64,000 nt of DNA, from positions 434,001 to 498,000 of the forward strand of contig JACCIC010000027.1 of assembly GCA_018907035.1 (NCBI GenBank), given 5' to 3'. This DNA is from Sycobia sp. Sy_11. Taxonomy: Eukaryota; Arthropoda; Insecta; Hymenoptera; Epichrysomallidae. Made by a program: the position numbers and the translations under genes. The first letter of the stretch is position 1. Each line of letters opens with the position of its first letter. This document shows positions 54,425 to 64,000 of this stretch, in pieces. The notes beneath the pieces were generated by a model. That model was given only the letters and a program-made list of their open reading frames with translations. It was not told where the DNA came from and ran no database searches.

Positions 54425-55262
54425 TTTACGTATCGTCGCTTCTATATATACAGTATGTATATACAGAATGTACAACCGTATTTAATATACACACGTCTAC
54501 ATATTACATACGGCTTCTATGAGGAAAATTGTACTTTTGAGTTCGAGCGGTAAAAAAAGATGTCCAAGTATCTCGAGATGACGTTCATATTCGTAATATA
54601 GAACATGTCTCGGGACGACTGCTGTAGAGAGTTTTTTGTTGGGAAGGTAGTTTACGACGTCCAGGTATTCCGGGACGACTTTTACTGAGAGTGTGCGTGT
54701 TCGAACGATAGAAAATGAATCTCTTTATAGAAGTATCTTAAACACTCCCCGTCGAAGTCGTTCCAAAACATTCCGACATCTGATCCCACTATTCAAACAC
54801 GAAACTTCCCATAGAAGTCGTCCCGTCATACCTGAACATCGTCTTCTACCGTCCGAACAGACAACTCCCTGTAGAAGTCGTCCCATCATATCTGGATATC
54901 GTCTTCTACCGTCCGAACAAGAAATTCCCCGTGGAAGTAGTCCCGTCATATCTGGAGATCGTCTTCTACCGTCCGAACACGAAATTCCCCGTAGAAGTCG
55001 TCCCGTCCTACCTGGACATCGTTTTCTACCGTCCGAACACGAAATTCCCCGTAGAAGTCGTTCAGAGACATCTGGACATCGTCTTCTACCATCCGAACAT
55101 GAAATTCCCCGTGGAAATCGTCCCGTCATACCTGGACATAGTCTTCTACCAACTAAACACGGTACTCCCCGTAGAAGTCGTCCCGACGTACCTAAACATC
55201 GTTTTCTACCAACTAAACACAATACTCCCCACAGAAGTCGTTCGGAAAGACCTAGATATAGT
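54425..55262. repeat. Inverted array of 60-bp tandem repeats, copy 2
   Basis: Eight well-preserved head-to-tail units from about 54781 to 55260 with a strict 60-bp period: gt(c/t)ttctaccgtccgaacac, gaaattccccgtagaagtcg, tcccgtcatacctggacatc. Left of about 54715 the unit is inverted (gacgtccaggtattccggga, cgacttttactgagagtgtg). The outer left flank (atacagaatgtacaaccg, tttaatatacac) is shared with copy 1. The last units use aactaaacac where the middle ones use cgtccgaacac, the same two sub-types seen in copy 1. Confidence 0.92.
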
Positions 55263-55264
55263 AT

Positions 55265-55730
55265 ATATATATATACGGACCTTTACTCAAATGTTTTCTT
55301 GGGAAAATTAAATATATATATATCATTTAGCAACCTTGTCTCGGGTGGCGACAGGGGGGAGAAGAGGAACCCAAGGGTTTAACGTGGATTATCCGATTAG
55401 TGGGTGTTGCAGTTGTTTATAGCTGCCTATAACATGCGCGTCTGTGCGCTCTATACCTCTCAATCTTTCTCTCTCTCTTTCTGACCTGACCATCTGCTTC
55501 GATGCTGTGCGGGGCCTACCGCAGTAGTGTATCTATAGTATATACATTACAAATCGTTGGTAAAGTGATTACCTAATTTGCCAATTTTTTATATTTTTGT
55601 CGAATTTGCCAAAAAAATAGCCTATGACCTATTCCTGACTGTGTAGAAGACGTGGTTAAATTTTGAACGCGATCGGTTCAGTAGTTTCGGAGTTTATCCA
55701 GGACAAACAAACACACATACATTCATTTAT
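55265..55730 (+). mobile_element. Unknown element ending in an RTE-like tail
   Basis: From about 55330 a GC-richer stretch (gtctcgggtggcgacagg...), then cctattcctgactgtgtag and gaacgcgatcggttcagtag, tttcggagtttatccagg, acaaacaaacacacatacat. The last part is the frequent insect LINE/SINE 3' tail, related to that at 20380-20450. No coding frame. Confidence 0.5.
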
Positions 55731-55740
55731 ATATATATAT

Positions 55741-55772
<32 letters not shown>
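55726..55772. repeat. TA microsatellite
   Basis: TA run terminating the RTE-like tail. Confidence 0.85.
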
Positions 55773-55774
<2 letters not shown>

Positions 55775-55777
<3 letters not shown>

Positions 55778-58015
55778 TATACAATAATAATAATATATAC
55801 AAATACATATATATATAAATATAAAGTTTTTGTAGAATAAAAGTAAAATCGAAACTAAAAAATGACTAAATCTCATAGAACATGTCATCATCTTATTTGG
55901 GCGAGGAAAACAACTTCGTAATACCGCCGAAATAAGGCGTTGGCTTGCGCGAGCTCATACGTCAGAAGCGTATATTTCCGACAAATGTCTTTTAGGTATC
56001 GTAATATGTACATTTGCGATGCATTAGTGTACAATTTTTTATTGTTTAATTTACGGTAAATACAGTACATGTAACAATTATATCACATTGTAAATAAAAT
56101 AAGTAGTTAGTACAAAAATAGTACGACATGTTTCGAACAAAAATTATAAAATTACACTAATAGTGGCTAAGTCGGGCTAAGCTGAAACCGCGCTTCTGTA
56201 ATTAAACGAAAAAACACAGGGTATACTGGGTGAGAGGGGAAAGAGCCCGGTTGCGGACTGAGCGATCGCGTGCCCAGCCGGGCTGAGCCTCGGTAATAAT
56301 TGTTTTCTGTGTAATAATAACTCAGCTAATAACTGTTGATCTAACATAGACACAACATTTTTATAAAATAGATTTTGAGAGAATCGAATGAAAACACAGA
56401 CGATACTCTAACGATGAATTTTTGACCAAACAATCTATACCGGCATGCTTAGATAATTGGCCATTTTTTTACTAATTTCAAAAAAATGATGGCAAAAATG
56501 TAGTTATATATAATATTAATTAAAATTTATATAATATTCTAGAAATATTTCTTTAATATTTAGTTCGACATATTAGAATTATACTTTATATACTGTTTTT
56601 ACACAAGCTTTTTAATCTTCCAATTCTGTCTCTTCAACTCATTTTTGTATAGACAGAAAACAGAAAATAGAAAATAAGGGCACTGAAATATAGAAAATAT
56701 TTAAATAATATTTAAATAAGAAAAATAATATTGAACTATTCATATGTTTTAATCTTAAAATTAAAATATTTACTGTTCTTCAAGAGTTTGGCGATCTCTG
56801 TGCTCATTCTAATTGTGTCCACATGATCTTCAAATCTCCATTCCTCTGGAATTATATTTTTTTATGTCTAACATGTATTTCTTTTGTATTTTATCTAATG
56901 AAATCAATAAAAGATTCTGCAACACATCCTTCTTGATGTGCATATTTTACGTTGTACTTCGAATCACTACAACCATATTGGAAATGAAAATTTCCATATC
57001 CCTCACGGAAATATCTTCCTCGATGCTTATAGCAAAGTTTTTCCAAATATTTTTCCTCTTCCAGCGGGTTTTTCACAATATTAAATCTGTTTTCCGCCGT
57101 TTGTCATATTTCTAGGCGTAGTAAATTAATATAATTAATAATTGTAACTGATGCTTACGTAGTTAAACGAACCTCATTATTTTAAAATAGTTATCACTAC
57201 TGAAACGTTTGATTACTGCAACGTGACTCCATTGTAAATACACTTTAAACTAGTATGTATCTAACTAGTTGAAGCACTGGTTTAAGACTGATGGTGGATG
57301 CTGCAGTCAAATTTTCTCCTGGTGTTATACTTAGATTTTCAACTAAAATTTTTACAGCCCTTTTACTTTTTTTTCTTATTCATAGCGGTTCTCCATTTCC
57401 TACACAGGTGCGACTGGCGCGTTGATATCCGTATGCAAGTTCTTTTGCTGTTCATATCTGAGTCAGTTCGAGCTCCACTGTTGTTTTCATTAGAGTCAAT
57501 TCGAGCAGTTGAGGAGGACGTTTTCATTGCGTCTGCTGTGTTTGATATGCAGGTAGAGAGAAAGATGATTTTCCTACACAGGGCAGGCTGCTCAATCGAA
57601 ATTTTATTTCGAAAACATTACATTAATGAAAAGTTTTTTCTCTAGAGATGAATTTGACTTGTATTACGTATACATTAAAAATTAATCTGTGTCATTCATT
57701 TCTTGTAATCATCGACAATGATTTTCGAGTCTGAAAGCTTTTAGTAAATAAGCATTCTGTACCGCGGATGTACGCATAAATCATAAGGCATGATGAGAAC
57801 AGTACGTATTGCCAGAGGCTTGTCATTTCCATAATACTGGACACTTTAAGACCTCAAGATTTTTAATATTGTTTGAAAATTTTTGTAGATTTTTTTTGTA
57901 AAATAAGTAAGCTATGTGCATCATCTTCAAGACTAATTACTATAACTTCTTTCAACACAATTCATTGCATGAGCTTTTGAAGCCTTGCACGTATATAACG
58001 TGCTCTATAATGCAA
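55775..58015. other. Intron, no confident feature
   Basis: A GC-richer patch at 56170-56300 and a 115-codon frame at 57298-57645 have no recognisable motif. On the minus strand 57076-56891 reads EEEKYLEKLCYKHRGRYFRE and GYGNFHFQYGCSDSKYNV, coherent but unidentified. Confidence 0.4.
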
Positions 58016-58019
58016 AATT

Positions 58020-58665
58020 AAAATAATCGGGCAATGATCTCGCTTACCTAATATACTTGCCCTGCGAACTTAGGCTAACGGAGAGCAGAGGGGGGCTCCG
58101 AGAGAAAACTGCACCCGCGCGGTAGCCAGCGTAAAATCGTTCTCCCACATTCTCGCACTCTCCGCGTCTACAAACTCGGAATGCAGTAAAATGCAAACCA
58201 CTGTACTTCGGGTGCCACGTTTCGTTTTAATCAAATAATACAACTCTCGCTTTTGATATGTTAAAAACTAGCAGGCTCTACTATTCCGACCGAATCCGAG
58301 TGAAGCTTGACCTTAATTATGTGGCGCTTCCTTAAAGACCAGTGGCTTCACTAAAACATTCTCTCTTATTTTCCGGTAAGACTTGATTCTGGTTACGCGG
58401 CGTTCTGTTAAAGATCAGCGGTCTCACCAAAAATACCTTCTGCACCCTAGTAAGACTTAATCTTGATTGAACTATGCTGCATTAAATTTTTGCGGTCTTA
58501 CTCTTAGCCCCAAACGAAGTCGCGATTCTGGGTGCTCGGCGTTTGACGTGTTTTGGTGCTTTCCAAAAGAATCTAGTGGCGAGTTGAGCGACCAGACGCC
58601 CAGGCGAGTTCAACGGAAGCCATGAAGTAACACGCACCGGGCAACGAACAGGTAAGTTGTTATAG
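58020..58665 (+). mobile_element. Second copy of the hairpin-repeat LTR
   Basis: 58260-58665 matches 37900-38360: ctagcaggctctactattcc, gtggcgcttccttaaagacc, ttctggttacgcggcgttct and ending gttgagcgaccagacgcc...cgcaccgggcaacgaacag. In the unit at 58389 the stem is CTGGT paired with ATCAG at 58414-58418 after exactly 20 nt. Upstream, ttgccctgcgaacttaggc (58061) resembles cctgcctcgcgaacgtagg at 33180, hinting at the LTR's other end. Confidence 0.65.
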
Positions 58666-58869
58666 ACGTAAAAAATAAGTTTCGGATATATTCTTTCTTT
58701 CATCGAAAAAATTTTTTTGTACAAACTGAAAAAAATATAGCCTTTGTCACTTCGATGATAATATAAGGTATAAAAACAAAAACATAATATATCTTTACAA
58801 ATTAGTTTAGTATGATCTGGCATACAATCATCTTATAAGAGAAAATGGACAGAGAAAGATTAAGGTATA

Positions 58870-61195
58870 CCAGTTGTATTACATAATGTATCAGGGAATG
58901 ATTCACATGTATTCATTAAAGATCTAGCAATAAATTTTGAAAGTCAAGTATATCTTTAATCAGAAAATATAGAAAACTATATCTTATTTACAAATTATGT
59001 AAAAGGCATAAACATCAGTTTTAGATTTATTGATTCATTTCTCATTCTCGATAAATTAGCCTCATTTCTAGAAGAGCATCGTATTTTAAAAAATACTTTT
59101 AAGAGTGATTTTCAAAAAAAACGATAAAATTAAATTAGTTAAAGAAATGGAATCTTTTTATATGCATATATTTAGTCCTTTAATAGTCTACGAGAGACAC
59201 AGACACTAGTAAAAGATGTATTTTATAGTAATTTAAATAATTCAACCATTGCTAATGAAGGTTATAAGCATGTTCAACTAGTCTAGCAAAAATTTGATAT
59301 TAAAACTTTAGGTGACTATTCAGATTTACATTTGAAAACAGATGTATTCCTTTTTGTTGACATATTCAAAAACTTTCGAAACAATTTCTTTGAAGCTTAC
59401 GGTCTTGATCCAGCACACTATTATACCACTTCTGGCCTATCATTGGATGCTATCATAAAATATACGAAACTAAAATTAGAATTGCTTACTAATATTGATA
59501 TGCTTATTTTCGTTGAAAGAGGTATTAGAGTTGGTATTAGCTAATTTTCTAATCAATTTGCAAAAGCAAATAATAAGTATATGAATAATGACTTTAATGA
59601 GATATAAGAAAATACATATTTGCACTATTATAATGTAAATAATCTTTACGAATGCGCTATGAAACAATATAGTCCTTACGGAGGCTTTGAATGGATTCAT
59701 AATATGGATGATGAAGCCAAATTTATTAATATAGCAGAAGCCTTTCCTACTGGATACATACTACAGATCGATTTAGAATATCCAGAAAATAGATGTGATT
59801 CACATAATGACCTAACTCTCTGTTCCGAACATATTGCACCTCCAGGAAGCAAAATGAAGAAATTATTAACGACATTATGAGATTAACATCGCTATATCGT
59901 ACATTATTGAGACTTGCAACAAGTATTTCAATATGGTTTACGCTTAAAAAAAGCATAGAGTATTAACATTTAACCAGAAGCCATGGCTTAAAGATTATAT
60001 TGATTGAAATAGTGAAACGAGAAAACATGCTAATAATGAATTTCAGAAGATAGAATTAAAAATTGTACTTATGTCGACTGTTCTGAATAAAATTAATACA
60101 TATTTTAATCGATCTTACATTCTTTATAATACAATATATTAGCTTAAATAATAACAGTCAGACTGTCCTTGTTTATATTCATCCCTATAGAATCTGAAAT
60201 AAAACTTATTATTACAAAAAATTATATTAAAATTTAAATAAAAATTAAATCAAATTAATAATCACATAAAAATAAACATTAAATAATAAATAAAATAAAA
60301 ATAATAAAAGCACTATTCTATGCTTGTAAAGGACAACCTGACTGCCCCCACCGCCTTAAATTTAGAATCACCTTGGTATCCTATATATTGTCCTGTATAT
60401 CCTTGTTTTAGCTAATATATTATATTATAAAATCTGTAAGTCCGATAAAAATATTTCTGAATTTAATTTGAGAAGGTATTTTTTAAATTTTTGAATAATG
60501 CTATTTAGGGTAAGACTATGGAAAATAAAAAAAAAAGAATTCATGTAAAGTTGATAAATAGATGTGGTGGACGCTATGATACAGAAGCACTAATTGCTAG
60601 TTAAAAATTCCATAATTATTCCATTTTTGATGAAAATGTTATTGCCGTACAGTTATTGAGATATTAAATTCATATAAGAAAACCTATACAAGTTGGGTTG
60701 TCCATATTGAATTTATCTAATACTCTTGTTTACAGATTTTATTATGAATATATGCGAAATAGAGTAGGTAAAAACTGTAAATTATTATATACAGATACTG
60801 ACAGTATTGTATACAAAGTACAAAAAATTGATATGTATGACTTGATGTGGAAAGATAACCATGAATTGGATATATCAGATTATCCTGAGAATAATCCTTA
60901 TCAAATATGCCAGGAAAATAAGAAAATTGTTGGGAAAAACACAATAAGTTTTGAAGATTACATACAATGCTTGGAAGAAAAAGCCATCATATATAGATAT
61001 CAATTTAATATTCGCTCGAAACGTCATATTCTACAAACGGACAAAATAGCTTTAAATCCTTTCGGCGATAAGCGTTTTATAGAAACAGGTTCAACAGACA
61101 CTATTCGTTGGGGACATTATAGCATTCATGAATATGAACATGTATTAAATAAATCAGTAAAAGGATTAGACACGGCACTTAGAATGCACAAATAG
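58870..61195 (+). pseudogene. Polinton/Maverick-type protein-primed DNA polymerase B
   Basis: Exonuclease part: IPVVLHNVSGNDSHVFIKDL, FRFIDSFLIL, LASFLEEHRIL, YSDLHLKTDVFLFVDIFKNF. Polymerase part: YGLDPAHYYTTSGLSLDAI, FVERGIRVGIS, FAKANNKYM, YYNVNNLYECAMKQYSPYGG (motif A region, D changed to N), HANNEFQ, then after an insertion NNAI.GKTMENKKKRIHV, SIFDENVIAVQLLRY and LLYTDTDSIVYKVQ (motif C, DTDS intact). This is the type B polymerase of Polintons and related virus-like elements, which replicates their DNA using a terminal protein. Stops, frameshifts and the insertion show it is dead. The capsid and retroviral-like integrase genes are not seen here. Confidence 0.88.
60051..60464 (-). mobile_element. 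Penelope-like fragment inserted into polymerase B
   Basis: Starts gaattaaaaattgtacttat then gtcgactgttctgaa, identical in layout to the start of the full-length PLE at 29804, and contains the inverse of its 3' region (gacagtcagactgtccttg, attctatgcttgtaaagg, ccgccttaaatttagaatc). It ends with an inverted terminus (tctgtaagtccgataaaaa). Flanked by cagaagata and gagaaggta (two mismatches), a probable 9-bp duplication. It splits polymerase B between NNEFQK and EKVFFKFLNNAI. Confidence 0.85.
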
Positions 61196-61354
61196 TACAA
61201 CTATCTACTGGATAAGTTACAAACCGAATAGAAGCAGGCGCAGGTAGTAGTAGTTTCTTATATTGCTGAACTGAACAAGACGGAACCTGTATGGGAAATG
61301 AGACTAGCGACAAGACTATACAAAGATTACCTCCTTTTTTCGCAAATACCGATA

Positions 61355-61600
61355 AAATAATTTCTAAACATTTTTTATTTTCTATTACGTGAATCGCGTT
61401 ATTTTATGATAATCTTTTTATGAGCATTAGATACTTCGAGAATTCTTTGATAAGTTTGACGATCGTTTTTGTTAATGTATTTCACATCTGGTAATTTTCT
61501 AAATAATAGTTCTAACAATCTATTAGTGATGGGATATTTGGATGTTTAACTATGACATTACCGTTGGCGAAATTTATTGTTCATTTTCCACTCATGAGAT
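61355..61600 (-). pseudogene. Small minus-strand gene remnant next to polymerase B
   Basis: Minus strand reads ITNRLLELLFRKLPDVKYIN and KNDRQTYQRILEVSNAHKKI. The L(Y/L)ELLFxKxP...D...Y..IL..(S/T)NAH pattern is one I associate with an uncharacterised protein family that accompanies Polinton-like polymerase B in insects; this is from memory. It is convergent with polymerase B, 160 bp downstream of its end. A frameshift precedes ITNRLL. Confidence 0.55.
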
Positions 61601-61604
61601 CAAT

Positions 61605-62260
61605 ATAGCCGCTCTCTTTGAGCGGGAACGCGTCCGGGTGTTTTTGCTCGGATTTAATTAATTCCGCGCGACAGCGATATCCTCTGCATCTGCAGCATGT
61701 CGAATCTAATAAATTGAAATTATGCGAACTCCGCTGAAAGGAGAGTTAAGGTAAAAAGAAGAAAGTATTTGAACAATACAAAAAAAACAGATATAGTATA
61801 TATTTTCGAAAGTTTTTCTTTTTACAAAGCTCGAAGTATGCGACTCCGTGACTCGAAAAAGACTGCCTGCCAAAGTTCATACGACGACGCTGTTCGCCGT
61901 CTCACCGCCTAAAATTCCCCCCACTCTTGGCCCGCAATTTCCCACGGTAGATTGAAAATTCCGTGCTAATTTCCCAAGCGCCTCAGCTGCTTTTCGAGCC
62001 GGAACAAGTGTCACCCGGGCGAGAGTTTAGCGCGCCCACTCTTAAAAGGTCGCAGGACCATAAACCGCGCGGATCAGGGCCTCTCGTGCTTAGCCGCACG
62101 GACTTTGCAGCCGCTAGCAGTCTACACATTAAGTCTCTGTTGTTCTTATATAGTAACGTATTCTGTTCTTGCATTTACTCGGCTTCTCACTCGCGACGCA
62201 GGGAAAGTCTAATGAGGTAAAAACCAAGAATAGTAATTTCACATCTTAATTTCACACTTT
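61605..62260. other. GC-richer segment, nothing recognised
   Basis: Many CG dinucleotides at 61850-62200 and a TATA-like ttcttatatagtaac near 62145. Could be the LTR or leader of the BEL/Pao element beside it, but no terminal repeats were found. Confidence 0.35.
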
Positions 62261-62269
62261 GCCGTCAAA

Positions 62270-62880
62270 CTTTTCAATCCGACGCGTAACCCGACGACCC
62301 AGTACTTCTGTCGTAACTCATTTACGACCGATTCGTGACTAGCGTGATAAAATTTCTCATGGTGTTGCTTTACTACTAGCTGCGTAAGGGTTTCTTTTGC
62401 ATTTAAAATTATAGGGTGGTTAGAGAGAGCTTCATCGTTAAATTTTCGAAGGCGTCCTTCGGCCCGTAGTATACCGTCTTTGCCTATAAATTAATTTAGT
62501 GAAATAATGCGACTATTTTTCGAAACCGATTTTGATTTTTTGATTGCAGCTATTTCGGCCCCGAATGATATTAATTGGCTGATTTTGATGCACATTTTCT
62601 CCGCGCGCAATTTTCTGTCCAAACGGGAACAGTCTTTTCATTTTTTACAAATATCCGATATTACTACAAAACAGATTATGAATTTAATAAATCGATTCAG
62701 GGAAGAAAATCGCGTGAAATCTATTTCTATGGGCGGATTATGTACAACGTATATAGGCTGCGTTTTGAACTCCTTGAGATCACTTTGTTCTTTATCTGCG
62801 TTTCGCGGGGGTTTTTCGATTGACCAATACTCTTCTGATTTATTTAAAAAGGATGGACCTAAAAACCATCTACTGTAGTT
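62270..62880 (-). pseudogene. BEL/Pao integrase zinc domain
   Basis: Minus strand reads FSSLNRFIKFIICFVVISDI, then KDGILRAEGRLRKFNDEALS, NHPIILNAKETLTQLVVKQH, HEKFYHASHESVVNELRQKY and WVVGLR. GxLRxxGRL...P(I/V)(I/V)L......L.....H...HAG....L..LRQ.YW is the BEL/Pao integrase HHCC region. The catalytic core is not found to the left, so the element ends here. Confidence 0.85.
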
Positions 62881-63116
62881 TTTTAAGACATCTCGCGCTA
62901 GTCTCGTATCATCATCAGCGGGATTGTCTTTCGTGTTGACATATCTCCATTCGTTAATTTCGGATCCTTCTCGTATTTCGCTTAACCTGTTCGCAACGAA
63001 AACCTTAAAGTCGTGGGGATCTTTTCTAATCCAACATAGTATCGTCCTTGAGTCAGACTAAAACACCCGTCGCGTGATCTTAAATTCGTGCTCGTCTGAG
63101 ATTAATTTTGCGAGTC

Positions 63117-63916
63117 TCACTCGATCAACGCGGCTTGCAGTTCTAAGCACGGTATGGATATAGTTTTTAATGGGGCCACTTTTCCTTTCGACATAATGAT
63201 CGATACGTGGGAACTTTCACTAGATAACACGAAGCGCCAATAGGCGACAGCAGGGTAAGCAACGGAACTTGAGTCACAAAACACATGTACTTCCGACAAC
63301 TTTATTTGCTGAGACTATAGCTGGTAGCAGCGCGCTATTATGTAATTTTTTACATTGCTGAAATGTTTTAGCCAATGTCGCTACTGAAAGAATTCATCAT
63401 CAGGCAAGACTTCATCCCAACCAATCCCACTAGCCTAAATCCTTTGCATCAAAACTCTTGCCTGAATGGTAAACGGCGTGAGAAAACCGAGAGGGTCAAA
63501 AATTGACATAACTAAGGCTAAAAATTCTCGCTTTGTCGGCCTTTTCAACCCCTTTTAAACTCTTCGGACAACTTATTTTGATTGAATCGAAACATAAGCT
63601 CGTCAGTATCGTTCAACCATTTTAAACCTAAGACTTTCTCATCACTTACTTGATTCCCGATATTTTTTATCAAACTATCAGAAGTTTTCGGTGCGCGAAT
63701 ATGGCGAAGGATCTGCGGATTATTGATCGCCCAGCCATGCATTTCCCAATTAGCAAACGTATTTATCTCTATCGATTGGGCTACCCGCATTGCTGCATCT
63801 CTGATTGTTTCGCAACTATCCAAAAAATCGTCCATGTAGCAATTTTCGATGATTCTATTGGCCGTTTCTGGATAAACTTCTAAAAATTGAGACGCGATTC
63901 GATTTTTAATATACAT
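63117..63916 (-). pseudogene. BEL/Pao RT C-terminal part and RNase H
   Basis: Two open pieces, 63916-63545 (123 codons, RT palm and connection, YMDDFLD catalytic box intact) and 63299-63117 (60 codons, RNase H start with FCDSSS and the conserved KxxVAPLKxxSIPxLELQAA). Between them the frame is broken by a stop (QRI*ASGIGW) and small indels. The rest of RNase H continues past 63117 as VRLAKLISDEHEFKI and WIRKDPHDFKVFVANRLSEI. Confidence 0.9.
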
Positions 63917-64000
63917 TACTGTACAAGGTGATGACTTCGCGCCAAATAAAACAGACGTAAAAACGTAATCTTCCGGCGGCTTAGTCCGATCTTTCCCGCG

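Larger units (their letters stand above)
62270..64000 (-). mobile_element. BEL/Pao pol region running off the right edge
   Basis: Minus strand from 64000: RT end with MYIKNRIASQFLEVYPETAN, RIIENCYMDDFLDSCETI (YMDD-type box), NTFANWEMHGWAINNPQILR, KVLGLKW; then [31 protein letters not shown] and GIGWDEVLPDD; RNase H (VHVFCDSSSVAYPAVAYWRF, KGKVAPLKTISIPCLELQAA); and an integrase zinc domain (GILRAEGRLRKFNDEALSNH, VKQHHEKFYHASHESVVNEL, RQKYWVV). Domain order is BEL/Pao. It is a different lineage from the copy at 46290. Confidence 0.92.

Overview
This window is insect DNA, most likely from a hymenopteran and plausibly an ant. That assignment is an inference from the host exons and the repeat content (mariner, BEL/Pao, LOA/R1/I-type LINEs, Penelope-like, Polinton and a tRNA-derived SINE). 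The only host gene I can support is cytohesin (Drosophila steppke, an Arf guanine-exchange factor) on the + strand. Three exons are visible: 3730-3841 (Sec7-PH linker and first PH residues), 52418-52645 (most of the PH domain) and 52845-52914 (C-terminal PH helix). The first two are separated by a 48,576-bp intron that interrupts the PH domain between two glycines. The upstream Sec7 exons and the downstream C-terminal exon are not seen here. Nearly the whole window is therefore intron.

Layout: 1-611 copia-type LTR with primer-binding site and leader; 797-2081 intact mariner with full-length DD34D transposase; 4795-5066 mariner 3' fragment; 5480-5890 Penelope-like (PLE) fragment; 7487-7900 BEL/Pao leader and gag fragment; 8835-9017 short PLE end with perfect target duplication; 9530-10050 gypsy integrase fused in frame to a LOA-type LINE (10050-14930, minus); 15012-15730 LTR; 16317 and 20836 SINEs; 16669-17077 head-to-head PLE palindrome; 17638-18516 internally deleted mariner; 18585-19575 inverted array of 60-bp repeats; 20565-23235 large imperfect inverted repeat; 23955-25210 3' end of an I-type LINE; 26440-27110 mariner remnant; 28190-29690 two decayed mariners on the minus strand; 29804-32769 full-length decayed PLE with 13-bp duplication; 33430-37240 R1-clade LINE lacking its endonuclease; 37690-38740 LTR with tandem hairpin repeats; 38830-39945 decayed mariner; 41057-41899 mariner derivative with about 148-bp inverted termini; 44082-44846 piggyBac-like MITE; 46290-50753 BEL/Pao element with both LTRs.

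After the cytohesin PH exons come a second, truncated and almost identical mariner copy (53662-54030), a second 60-bp inverted array (54425-55262), a second copy of the hairpin-repeat LTR (58020-58665), a decayed Polinton/Maverick DNA polymerase B (58870-61200) interrupted by a PLE fragment, a small minus-strand gene remnant, and a BEL/Pao pol region running off the right end on the minus strand.

The elements do not act together as one pathway; they are layers of insertion in one giant intron. The least familiar structures are the 60-bp inverted arrays, the LTR repeat whose 5-bp stem co-varies between units, the long-terminal-repeat mariner derivative, the hammerhead-like motif and inverted ends of the Penelope element, and the LINE-gypsy in-frame fusion. 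All identifications are by eye from motifs; no database search was run.
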